A stretch of DNA of 9,329 bases from Candidatus Woesearchaeota archaeon (GTDB lineage Archaea > Nanobdellota > Nanobdellia > UBA10117), in NCBI GenBank assembly GCA_023245115.1, contig JAHFKX010000012.1:1-9329 (forward strand), given 5' to 3'. Below the pieces are notes generated by a model, which was not told the DNA's origin, ran no database searches, and saw nothing but the letters and a program-made list of their open reading frames with translations. This document shows, piece by piece, positions 1 to 6,173 of this stretch. Numbering within the stretch: the stretch's first letter is position 1; every line of letters starts with the position of its first letter. The position numbers and the translations under genes are program-made.

Positions 1-1376
1 TCAATCAGGCGATTAAACTCCACTGCATATTCTAAGGGCAATTGCTTTGTGAATTCGTTTAGGAAGCCAGACACTATTAGTGTTGTGGCCTGCTGTTCGG
101 TTAGCCCGCGGCTCATCAGGTAAAATAACTGGTCTTCGGAAACTTTTCCAACTGTGGCTTCATGGCCAGTAGACACTTCGTGCTCATCAATCTGCAGAGC
201 TGGGAATGTATCTGACTTTGATTTTTCATCTAAAATGAGCGCATCGCATCGCATATGTGATTTAGAATTTTTTGCGCCCTTAATTACTTTTACTGTTCCC
301 CTGAATGCAGAAACACCACCGTTTTTGCTGACAGACTTTGATAAAATCGTTGAGGATGTATCTGGTGCAAGATGAAATGCTTTTGCGCCGGTGTCTTGGC
401 ACTGGCCAGCCCCTGCAAATGCAACTGACAGGATGTTTGCCTTTGCTCCACGGCCTGCAAGAAGCACACAGGGATATTTCATCGTGATGCGGCTGCCAAT
501 ATTTGCGTCAAGCCATTCAACATATGCATCTTCGTAGGCTTTTGCCCGTTTCGTTACGAGGTTGAAAATGTTGCCTGCCCAGTTTTGTAATGTGGTGTAG
601 CGGACTCTGGAATTTTTGTGTGCGATTACTTCCACAACTGCGGCGTGCAGTGAATTTGTTGAATACGTTGGCGCGGAACAGCCTTCAATATAATGCACTT
701 CTGCCCCTTCCTCAACAATTATAAGCGTACGCTCAAACTGGCCCATATTTTTTGTGTTGATTCTAAAATAAGCCTGCAATGGCAGCGGAACTTTGACATT
801 TTTTGGTACATAAACAAAAGAACCACCAGACCAAACGGCAGAGTTGAGTGCCGCAAACTTATTGTCTGCATAAGGCACGATTGTTCCGAAATATTTTTTC
901 ACGATTTCGGGATGCAGTTTGACTGCGGTGTCCATGTCGCAGAAAATCACGCCAAGCTTTGCCAAGTCTTCGCGAATTTTGTGATAAACTGTTTCAGAAT
1001 CAAACTGTGTGCCCGCCCCAGATAAAAATTTTCTTTCAGCCTCTGGAATTCCTAATTTCTCAAATGTTTTTTTGATATTTTCCGGGACTTTTTCCCATGA
1101 GTTTGTATTCTTTGCGTGCGGGCTTACGTAATATGTAATCTCATCAAATTTTACGTTGCTTAAGTTTGCCCCCCAGGCAGGCATCGGCCTTTGTTCGAAG
1201 TGCTTAAACGCCTTCAGTCGCATGGCCAGCATCCAGTCGGGCTCGTTTTTTATTTTGGAAATCGTACGGATAACGTCTTCTGATAAGCCGCGCGGCAGCT
1301 CAATGTCATATTCCACATCTGATTTTTCTGAATTATTTTGCTTAATATCCAAAAACGATGTTTCAGTTTTTGTCAT
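1..1376 (-). CDS. sufB: Fe-S cluster assembly scaffold SufB (3' end beyond window)
   Basis: SufB is the core scaffold of the SUF system; with the SufC ATPase (and SufD where present) it assembles Fe-S clusters in the cytoplasm. The minus-strand frame is open from the ATG at 1376-1374 to the left edge, 458 codons without a stop, close to the usual length of about 465-495, so only the last few residues are missing. The visible end, [10 protein letters not shown], matches the conserved SufB C-terminus. The cluster-related Cys lies in RCDAL (Cys377), and a His-Glu pair lies 29 residues on in GHEAT (His405, Glu406), the same Cys-to-Glu spacing I recall for E. coli SufB Cys405/Glu434. The ATG overlaps the sufC stop as ATGA, preceded by a GGGGTGG Shine-Dalgarno-like run, so translation should be coupled. 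A sufD, if present, would lie further left. Confidence 0.95.
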   Translation of the reverse strand, partial: MTKTETSFLDIKQNNSEKSDVEYDIELPRGLSEDVIRTISKIKNEPDWMLAMRLKAFKHFEQRPMPAWGANLSNVKFDEITYYVSPHAKNTNSWEKVPENIKKTFEKLGIPEAERKFLSGAGTQFDSETVYHKIREDLAKLGVIFCDMDTAVKLHPEIVKKYFGTIVPYADNKFAALNSAVWSGGSFVYVPKNVKVPLPLQAYFRINTKNMGQFERTLIIVEEGAEVHYIEGCSAPTYSTNSLHAAVVEVIAHKNSRVRYTTLQNWAGNIFNLVTKRAKAYEDAYVEWLDANIGSRITMKYPCVLLAGRGAKANILSVAFAGAGQCQDTGAKAFHLAPDTSSTILSKSVSKNGGVSAFRGTVKVIKGAKNSKSHMRCDALILDEKSKSDTFPALQIDEHEVSTGHEATVGKVSEDQLFYLMSRGLTEQQATTLIVSGFLNEFTKQLPLEYAVEFNRLI

Positions 1377-2164
1377 GCTGCCACCCCAACATAACGAGAA
1401 TCGCCTGATTCTCGAAATGGAAAAATTGCTTTGGAAATTTTTTCATAACCTGCGTTTTCGATTTCCCTGGCAAGTTTTGCATCTCCGCTCTTTACAATTT
1501 TTCCGTCAACTATAATGTGCACGAAATCGGGCTTTACGTACTCCAGAATTTTATTGTAGTGCGTGATAAGTAAAACTCCGGTTTTGTTTTTGGCAACCGC
1601 TTCCTTAACGCCAAGTGCAACTGCTTTCAGGCCATCCACATCCGTTCCCGAATCAGGCTCGTCGAGGATTGCAAATTTTGGTTTTAACACAGATAGTTGC
1701 AGGACTTCTGAACGTTTTTTTTCGCCACCAGAGAAGCCTTGATTCAAGCCACGCTTCAGGAATTCCTCTGGCATGCCAAGCTTTTGCATTTCCTCCTTCA
1801 GAAGCTTGTGGAATTCTATTGCGCCGGGAATAGTTTTGCCATTGCTGGCCAGCGCTGTTCGCAGGAAGTTTGAGATGCCAACGCCGGAGATTTCATGCGG
1901 GTACTGGAAACCCAAAAATATTCCGAGCTTTGCGCGCTCATTGGCTGGCAAGCCAATGACCGACTTGCCATCAACTAAAATATTTCCGCCGGTAATTTTG
2001 TATTTCGAATGCCCCATTATTGCATAACTCAAAGTTGACTTGCCTGAACCGTTCGGGCCCATTAGCGCATGAACCTCGCCCTGATTAACTATTAGAGTCA
2101 CTCCCTTGAGAATTTCTTTTCCTTCAACTTCAACATGTAAATCAAGAATTTCTAAAGTACTCAT
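1373..2164 (-). CDS. sufC: SUF system ATPase SufC
   Basis: SufC is the cytoplasmic ABC-type ATPase that binds SufB/SufD and powers Fe-S cluster assembly. The 263 residues show every ABC element: Walker [10 protein letters not shown] (36-44), Q-loop Gln87 in GFQYP, signature [10 protein letters not shown] (144-153), Walker [13 protein letters not shown] (164-175) and H-loop His202 in LLITHY. The SGGEKKR signature and [10 protein letters not shown] stretch are typical of SufC rather than transporter ATPases. The start overlaps the upstream regulator's stop (ATGA, 2161-2164), and its own stop overlaps sufB (ATGA, 1373-1376). The last 18 or so residues, from about AIFPF onward, extend past the point where I expect SufC to end (about 250 residues), and their DNA carries a perfect hairpin at 1395-1414. 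Confidence 0.97.
   Translation of the reverse strand: MSTLEILDLHVEVEGKEILKGVTLIVNQGEVHALMGPNGSGKSTLSYAIMGHSKYKITGGNILVDGKSVIGLPANERAKLGIFLGFQYPHEISGVGISNFLRTALASNGKTIPGAIEFHKLLKEEMQKLGMPEEFLKRGLNQGFSGGEKKRSEVLQLSVLKPKFAILDEPDSGTDVDGLKAVALGVKEAVAKNKTGVLLITHYNKILEYVKPDFVHIIVDGKIVKSGDAKLAREIENAGYEKISKAIFPFRESGDSRYVGVAA
1395..1414. repeat. Perfect hairpin in the sufC C-terminal extension
   Basis: On the plus strand the arms are CGAGAATC and GATTCTCG, with loop GCCT: an 8-bp perfect stem. It lies in codons for the RESGDSR part of the SufC tail, just before sufB. The arm core GAGAAYC/GRTTCTC also occurs in the hairpin at 7197-7215, with paired changes in both arms. Confidence 0.6.
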
Positions 2165-2526
2165 ACTTGGCCCCCATCAAAACAAACCCTGCAACTTTGT
2201 GGCGTTTCCTTGTCGAGCATCATATGAACTTGGCACAGAACATTTGACATCAAAACTTTTTTTGACAGATAATTAAGGGCGCCCATCGGATGCATCTCTT
2301 TTGCCGCAAGCTTTCCCGCAATTCGTTTAATATCTTTTTTTGTTTCTTCGTTGAATTTTACTTTTGAACCGCGCTTGCCCTTAATGTACTGCGAGACTGC
2401 TGGCTCAGTGATTCCAAGCAGCTTGGCAATTTCCTTCTGGCTAAGCCTGCTGGCCAGCTCCCTGCAGAGCGCACTTCTGATGGCTGGCAGGATGTACCAG
2501 ACTTCGACTTCCTGAGGGAGCATCAT
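2161..2526 (-). CDS. XRE-type HTH regulator with C-terminal cysteines, likely suf operon regulator
   Basis: This is a small DNA-binding protein resembling the archaeal predicted-regulator group COG2522 (from memory: an N-terminal VWYVLPAIR-like stretch, then an HTH). Residues LSQKEIAKLLGITEPAVSQYI form a clear helix-turn-helix, followed by KGKRG. The C-terminal part holds three cysteines spaced C-x13-C-x2-C (LCQV and SCRVC), and a fourth (ALCRE) lies before the HTH, enough for an Fe-S or other metal site. It heads the sufC-sufB operon and overlaps sufC by ATGA, so the natural inference is an autoregulator that senses Fe-S status. I chose the ATG at 2526, with a second ATG at 2523. A TTG at 2535 is the alternative: it sits exactly 30 nt from the TATA box, as in this window's leaderless genes, and would add MII. 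The ligand is not shown by the sequence. Confidence 0.85.
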   Translation of the reverse strand: MMLPQEVEVWYILPAIRSALCRELASRLSQKEIAKLLGITEPAVSQYIKGKRGSKVKFNEETKKDIKRIAGKLAAKEMHPMGALNYLSKKVLMSNVLCQVHMMLDKETPQSCRVCFDGGQV

Positions 2527-2539
2527 AATAATCAATTAT

Positions 2540-2556
2540 TAGTTAACAATAGTTAA
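2540..2556. promoter_or_regulatory. Candidate operator: TAGTTAA direct repeat
   Basis: Two exact copies of TAGTTAA (2540-2546 and 2550-2556) are separated by CAA, a 10-bp period that places both on the same helix face. They lie between the minus-strand TATA box (2558-2565) and the expected transcript start of the regulator, where a bound archaeal repressor would block initiation. An internal GTTAAC palindrome spans 2542-2547. That the adjacent HTH protein binds here is inference. Confidence 0.5.
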
Positions 2557-2557
2557 G

Positions 2558-2565
2558 TTTTTAAA
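2558..2565 (-). promoter_or_regulatory. TATA-like box for the regulator-sufC-sufB operon
   Basis: The minus strand reads TTTAAAAA. Its 5' base is 30 nt from the TTG at 2535 and 39 nt from the ATG at 2526, implying either a leaderless TTG start or a leader of about 10 nt before the ATG. Confidence 0.6.
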
Positions 2566-2595
2566 TGTTTTGCCCGTACTGCGCCGACGGAAAGC

Positions 2596-2603
2596 TATAA
2601 AAA
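2596..2603 (+). promoter_or_regulatory. TATA box for the Rieske ferredoxin gene
   Basis: TATAAAAA begins 29 nt before the ATG at 2625, the expected archaeal spacing for a leaderless message. It is divergent from the suf operon promoter, about 40 bp away from the TAGTTAA repeats. Confidence 0.7.
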
Positions 2604-2624
2604 TGGTTTCAATAACAACTCCGT

Positions 2625-2933
2625 ATGTCTGAAATTATTGTAGCAAAAGTTGGCGAGCTGGCACATGGGCAGAGAAAGATTGTGCAGGCTGGCGGGACTG
2701 AAATAGCAGTCTTTAACCTTGCGGATAAGTACTATGCAATAGAAAATTTCTGCCCTCATCAGGGCGGGCCAGTCGGCAAGGGCGACATATCTGACGGCGA
2801 TATTATTACCTGCCCACTACACGAATGGCGGTTTAACATAAAAACCGGCGCATGTGCGGATTTCTCCGGCATAAACGTGAAATCTTTCCCCGTAAACATA
2901 TATGGCAACGAGATAAAAATTATTGTTGAATAG
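2625..2933 (+). CDS. Rieske-type [2Fe-2S] ferredoxin
   Basis: A 102-residue soluble Rieske protein. The two cluster-binding motifs are CPHQGGP (Cys43, His45) and CPLHEWRFN (Cys63, His66), giving the 2-Cys/2-His ligand set of a [2Fe-2S] centre. No signal peptide or membrane anchor is visible, so it resembles small ferredoxins of dioxygenase systems or NirD-type subunits rather than bc1-type Rieske subunits. No oxygenase or nitrite reductase large subunit lies nearby, so its partner is unknown. It is transcribed divergently from the suf operon across an intergenic region of under 100 bp, which suggests it may depend on, or be co-regulated with, Fe-S assembly. The ATG at 2625 sits 29 nt after the TATA box, supporting a leaderless start. 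Confidence 0.93.
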   Translation: MSEIIVAKVGELAHGQRKIVQAGGTEIAVFNLADKYYAIENFCPHQGGPVGKGDISDGDIITCPLHEWRFNIKTGACADFSGINVKSFPVNIYGNEIKIIVE

Positions 2934-2934
2934 A

Positions 2935-2941
2935 TTTATAA
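2935..2941 (+). promoter_or_regulatory. TATA-like box for the P-loop ATPase gene
   Basis: TTTATAA begins right after the Rieske stop codon and 30 nt before the ATG at 2965. The ATPase gene can therefore be expressed independently as a leaderless message. Confidence 0.55.
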
Positions 2942-2964
2942 CGTTTTCTAATTGATAATTATAC

Positions 2965-3648
2965 ATGCGCCGACAGAAACAATCAATCAATAAAATAGTA
3001 ACTTTTCTGCTCAATCAAAGATATTTTAACGGCAACAATCAAACTAGAATTCTCACACATTACGAAAAAGGCACTTCAAAAGTCCTTATTGTTACTGGTG
3101 AAAATGCCGAAGGAAAAAGTTTTTTCTCAAGATTATTTCATGAATATTGCACGAGATTTCTCAAAACAGACTGTCTAAGGACTGGCATGGATGTGCGGAC
3201 AGAACGCAGTTTTGCTACTATTTTTTCAGGTTATCGGGAGGAGGCGGTATTTTCAACTGGCCATAGCTCTGTTGACAGTATTATCTCTGGCATTGACACC
3301 TGCAAAAAGATGGACAGTAACCACTATATAATTTTTGACGAGCCAACTGTTGGTTTATCAGAAGGATACCAATACGCAGCAGGCCTTTATTTTGCAGAGT
3401 TCATGAAAAACTGCCCAAAAAATACGTTGGGCGTTGTCGTAATAACACATTCGCGCTTGTTTGTTGAGCCACTATTAGCGCATAATCCGCAACATCTAAG
3501 ATTTGGTGATAACACTAAACTCAAAGATTGGGTCGAACAAACACCGGCTAAGCATACAATTGAAGAACTGCTTCAGTTGCCTGAGAAAGGCATTTGCAGG
3601 CTTAGAGATATTTCACACATCTCGGACAAAATCAAAAGCAACAACTAA
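2965..3648 (+). CDS. Compact ABC-like P-loop ATPase of unknown role
   Basis: A 227-residue nucleoside-triphosphatase. Visible are Walker A GENAEGKS (45-52), Walker B YIIFDEPTVGLSEG with the catalytic Asp-Glu at 125-126, and a switch His162 in VVVITHSR, an order and style like the ABC ATPase fold. Only about 75 residues separate the Walker motifs, much shorter than in ABC transporter ATPases. No LSGGQ signature is present; STGHS (97-101) lies in roughly the corresponding place. There are no membrane segments and no transporter partner nearby. The C-terminal third is charged and has no motif I recognise. The gene looks AT-richer than its neighbours, which might mean transfer, but I did not measure this. 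The family could be of phage or stand-alone repair-type origin; I cannot name it. Confidence 0.8.
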   Translation: MRRQKQSINKIVTFLLNQRYFNGNNQTRILTHYEKGTSKVLIVTGENAEGKSFFSRLFHEYCTRFLKTDCLRTGMDVRTERSFATIFSGYREEAVFSTGHSSVDSIISGIDTCKKMDSNHYIIFDEPTVGLSEGYQYAAGLYFAEFMKNCPKNTLGVVVITHSRLFVEPLLAHNPQHLRFGDNTKLKDWVEQTPAKHTIEELLQLPEKGICRLRDISHISDKIKSNN

Positions 3649-3681
3649 GATTAGCAGCACCATAAAATTATTTCGCGCGCA

Positions 3682-4257
3682 CTAGCCAATATACGCAGCT
3701 TCTTTCCCAAAAACGGAATAATATTGCTCTATTTTTTCTTCTGAAAGATACAGGCCAAGAAGCAGGCCAGCCTCAAAGGCCAGCCGCGTGATGTCCATGC
3801 AGTAAAACATAATTGTGCCAATCTCTTTTGACTTGCCTTTTATTTTTGACATTACTTTTTTGTAATTATACTGTTCCTTTAAAAGATCGTACACGTTCGC
3901 GCTTTCCTGCTCTTCGCCTTCAGGCTCCTCGTTTTCGGATTCATCTGATTCTTCGGATGCTTCTGGCGGCACTAAATCCTTGCCAAACTGGAAGCCGTGA
4001 TTCAAATAAAAACCAAGAAACTCGCGAATTGATTTTTCGAGCGGCGCACTGTGCACGTTTGATTTTTTAAGTGAACTTATTAATGTACCTGTCCTGCTGA
4101 GAACATCCTTAACAATGTCTGATGCTATTTTTTGATTTTTCGTCTCAAGGCAGTTTTTTGCAATTTCTGTCAAAACTTTTTTAGTATTCGCATCAACTGT
4201 CTTTGGTATGTTTATTTTTATTTTACAGGTCTTTCCGTAAACCGCATATGTGGCCAT
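3682..4257 (-). CDS. Hypothetical protein with acidic Glu/Ser-rich linker
   Basis: I do not recognise this 191-residue protein. An N-terminal region of about 95 residues (basic and helical-looking, with many Lys) is joined by a strongly acidic Glu/Ser stretch (about 100-119) to a C-terminal helical region that includes a hydrophobic segment (about 145-172, with FEAGLLLGLYL). That segment is broken by charged residues and is not a convincing transmembrane helix. A TATA-like box 28 nt upstream of the ATG supports both the start and an independent leaderless transcript. It converges on the P-loop ATPase gene with a 33-bp gap. Its neighbour upstream on the same strand is also unknown. Real coding is supported by promoter placement and gene packing rather than by homology. 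Confidence 0.72.
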   Translation of the reverse strand: MATYAVYGKTCKIKINIPKTVDANTKKVLTEIAKNCLETKNQKIASDIVKDVLSRTGTLISSLKKSNVHSAPLEKSIREFLGFYLNHGFQFGKDLVPPEASEESDESENEEPEGEEQESANVYDLLKEQYNYKKVMSKIKGKSKEIGTIMFYCMDITRLAFEAGLLLGLYLSEEKIEQYYSVFGKEAAYIG

Positions 4258-4278
4258 AAAAATAGCTACAGAAATATG

Positions 4279-4286
4279 TATTTAAG
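4279..4286 (-). promoter_or_regulatory. TATA-like box for the 3682-4257 gene
   Basis: The minus strand reads CTTAAATA, about 28 nt upstream of the ATG at 4257. Confidence 0.5.
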
Positions 4287-4298
4287 CCTTCGCATATA

Positions 4299-4793
4299 TT
4301 ATTTTGTAATCAGATTGTACTTTTCCAAAACGCCGTACACTTTTTGCTGCGTATAGCTGTTTGCCAAAACTATTTCTGTTGCGAACAAAAGTGTGTAATC
4401 ATCCGCGGCCATGCGTATTTCCAAAGCCGCAGGGTTGTTGAATAAGCGGCCATCTAAAACGCTAGATTTTAATTTTGCTGCCCACTCTTTCATATTTTTG
4501 GCCTGCTGTTCCGGATTATCTGATATTGCCAAGTAACTTGCGGATGGGTGGCTTGCACGCCACTCAAGTATGCGCCGCATTTTTTCGGAATATCTTTTGC
4601 CTTCGAACTTGCCGTACGTGTGCTCAATTGTCCGGACGTAAATTATGAACTTATCTTCCCAAGAAAAAAGACATAGTCTTGTCCCGCTGTCCCCGCCGGC
4701 TTGCATCCGCGACTTGTAGGCCCATGGCTCAGTAATTGCAAGGACTGGCTTTGCGTTTGTAAAACTCTTCTGCCCAGAACGTTCGGTTACCAT
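4299..4793 (-). CDS. Hypothetical protein, 164 residues
   Basis: No family is recognised. The protein is soluble-looking, with no signal peptide, membrane helix or cysteine cluster. It has a Trp/Tyr-containing N-terminal half (EPWAYKS, FSWEDKFIIYVRTIEH), a basic central part (GKRYSEKMRRILEWR) and a helical C-terminal half ending in VYGVLEKYNLITK. The start at 4793 lies 28 nt after a strong TATATAAA-type box, which supports it as a leaderless, separately expressed gene even though it directly follows the PDH genes on the same strand. The 41-bp gap to the next minus-strand gene holds that gene's own promoter. No function can be assigned from sequence or neighbours. Confidence 0.72.
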   Translation of the reverse strand: MVTERSGQKSFTNAKPVLAITEPWAYKSRMQAGGDSGTRLCLFSWEDKFIIYVRTIEHTYGKFEGKRYSEKMRRILEWRASHPSASYLAISDNPEQQAKNMKEWAAKLKSSVLDGRLFNNPAALEIRMAADDYTLLFATEIVLANSYTQQKVYGVLEKYNLITK

Positions 4794-4813
4794 ACTAGCT
4801 AAGGAAGAAGAAG

Positions 4814-4821
4814 TATATAAA
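4814..4821 (-). promoter_or_regulatory. TATA box for the 4299-4793 gene
   Basis: The minus strand reads TTTATATA, starting 28 nt before the ATG at 4793 and only five bases past the E2 stop codon. Termination of the PDH message and initiation of the next one must occur within the same few tens of bases, unless PDH transcripts read through. Confidence 0.7.
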
Positions 4822-4826
4822 ACTTT

Positions 4827-6173
4827 CTACGAAATCAGCAGCCCAATGTCCTCAAGATATTTCTTCACTTCGTTTGCGAATGCTGCTGCCTCTGCCCCGT
4901 CGAGTACTCTGTGGTCGAAGGCCAGCGAGATTGGCAGGAACTTCCGGATTTGGATTTTTCCGTCAATTACCGTGACCTTGTCATAGATTTTTCCCAGCGC
5001 GAGGATTGCGGACTCCGGGAGATTTATAATTGGCGTTGCGAACATGCCGCCGACCGAGCCAACATTTGTAATTGTGAATGTCCCGCCGCGCATCTGCATT
5101 AAATCTATCGTTCTGTCTCTTGCCTTCTGGGCCAGCTCTTCCACTTCTTTTGCGATGTCGAACAGGCTCTTATGATCAGCGCCTTTTACGACAGGCACGA
5201 GCAGGCCATCCTCAGTCGCGACAGCGAAGCCGATGTTGTAATATTTTTTCAGAATGATTTCCTGATTTTCTGTATCCATAGTTGCGTTTAAGTGCGGGTG
5301 ATTTTTCAGGGCTGCGACAACCGCTTTGATAACGTACGGCATAAATGTTAACTTAATGCCTTTCTGTTTGGCTGTTTCTTTTTCTTTTTCCCTGTGCTCC
5401 CACAAATCTGTCACATCAAACTCATCCATATGTGTGACATGCGGTGCAGTGAACAGCGACTTCACCATGTTGTCTGCGATTGATTTTCTCATGCCTTTTA
5501 GCGGTATGTGGTCAATGTAACCAAAGAAGTCATACTTTTTTACAATTCTTGGGGCTTCCGGTTTAACTTGCGCTTGGAACTCGACTGCCTTTTTTACATC
5601 ATCTTCGATAATTCTTCCACCGGCGCCTGTGCCATGAACTTTTTCTAAATCTAAATTATACTGCTTCGCAAGGGCGCGGACTGCTGGCGTTGCCATAGCT
5701 TGTGTTTGAACTTGAGTCCGATGGGCCTGCACGATATGCTCTGAAAGGGCCTGCTGGTTCGGGAAGCTTAGCCTGCAAACGCTGCAGATTGCGCCTGATG
5801 TTTTCGCATCTTCTAATTCGCCAACAACTGCCACGCCCCTTGGCTGCTGCGGTGTTTGGACTGGCTTTGCCAGTACAACTTGCGGGCTGGCCTGCGGCTG
5901 CGGCTGCGGAACTGGCACAGCTGAAACTTTTTCTCCGCGCTCGCCTATGACTGCAAGCACCTGGCCGACCTTTACGTTTTCACCTTCCTTAAAATTAATT
6001 TTCAGAATTGTTCCTGAAACTGGCGAAGGAATATCAACAATTGCCTTTGATGTTTCAACTTTGACAATTGACTGGTGCTCTGTGACTTTATCGCCCTCCT
6101 CCACGAGCCATTTTACTACGTCGCCTTCTGCAATGCCTTCCCCTACGTCAGGGAATTTGAACTCGACAGCCAT
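4827..6173 (-). CDS. pdhC: Pyruvate (2-oxoacid) dehydrogenase E2, dihydrolipoyl acyltransferase, with inserted zinc finger
   Basis: E2 forms the core of the complex and passes the acyl group from lipoyl-lysine to CoA. The 448 residues read, in order: a lipoyl domain (about 1-78) with the lipoylation site at Lys43 in ETSKAIVD; a Pro/Gln-rich linker (about 86-112); a C2H2 zinc finger (Cys130, Cys133, His146, His151); a peripheral subunit-binding domain (about 158-196: ATPAVRALAKQY, GTGAGGRI); a short linker; and the acyltransferase domain (about 215-448) with catalytic DHRVLDG (His421, Asp425). The finger is not a normal part of E2. The ATG overlaps the E1-beta stop as TAATG, with an SD-like GTGAT nine bases upstream. 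The substrate (pyruvate, branched-chain 2-oxoacids or acetoin) cannot be fixed from E2; the E1-alpha resemblance favours pyruvate. Confidence 0.95.
   Translation of the reverse strand: MAVEFKFPDVGEGIAEGDVVKWLVEEGDKVTEHQSIVKVETSKAIVDIPSPVSGTILKINFKEGENVKVGQVLAVIGERGEKVSAVPVPQPQPQASPQVVLAKPVQTPQQPRGVAVVGELEDAKTSGAICSVCRLSFPNQQALSEHIVQAHRTQVQTQAMATPAVRALAKQYNLDLEKVHGTGAGGRIIEDDVKKAVEFQAQVKPEAPRIVKKYDFFGYIDHIPLKGMRKSIADNMVKSLFTAPHVTHMDEFDVTDLWEHREKEKETAKQKGIKLTFMPYVIKAVVAALKNHPHLNATMDTENQEIILKKYYNIGFAVATEDGLLVPVVKGADHKSLFDIAKEVEELAQKARDRTIDLMQMRGGTFTITNVGSVGGMFATPIINLPESAILALGKIYDKVTVIDGKIQIRKFLPISLAFDHRVLDGAEAAAFANEVKKYLEDIGLLIS
5721..5786 (-). other. C2H2 zinc-finger segment inside E2
   Basis: Residues 130-151 of E2 fit the classical pattern C-x2-C-x3-F-x5-L-x2-H-x4-H exactly: CSVC, Phe137, Leu143, His146, His151. 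It sits after the flexible Pro/Gln linker and just before the subunit-binding domain, where E2 proteins normally have only unstructured linker. It likely folds as an independent zinc module; its role is unknown. Confidence 0.85.

Noticed and set aside
154..1025. Plus-strand open frames opposite sufB
   Set aside because: They are antisense shadows of sufB, whose minus-strand frame gives a near full-length, motif-complete protein; the shadow peptides show no domain or promoter.
5884..5912. TGCGGC-type tandem repeat in the E2 linker
   Set aside because: It simply encodes the Pro-Gln repeats of the flexible linker, common in E2 proteins.
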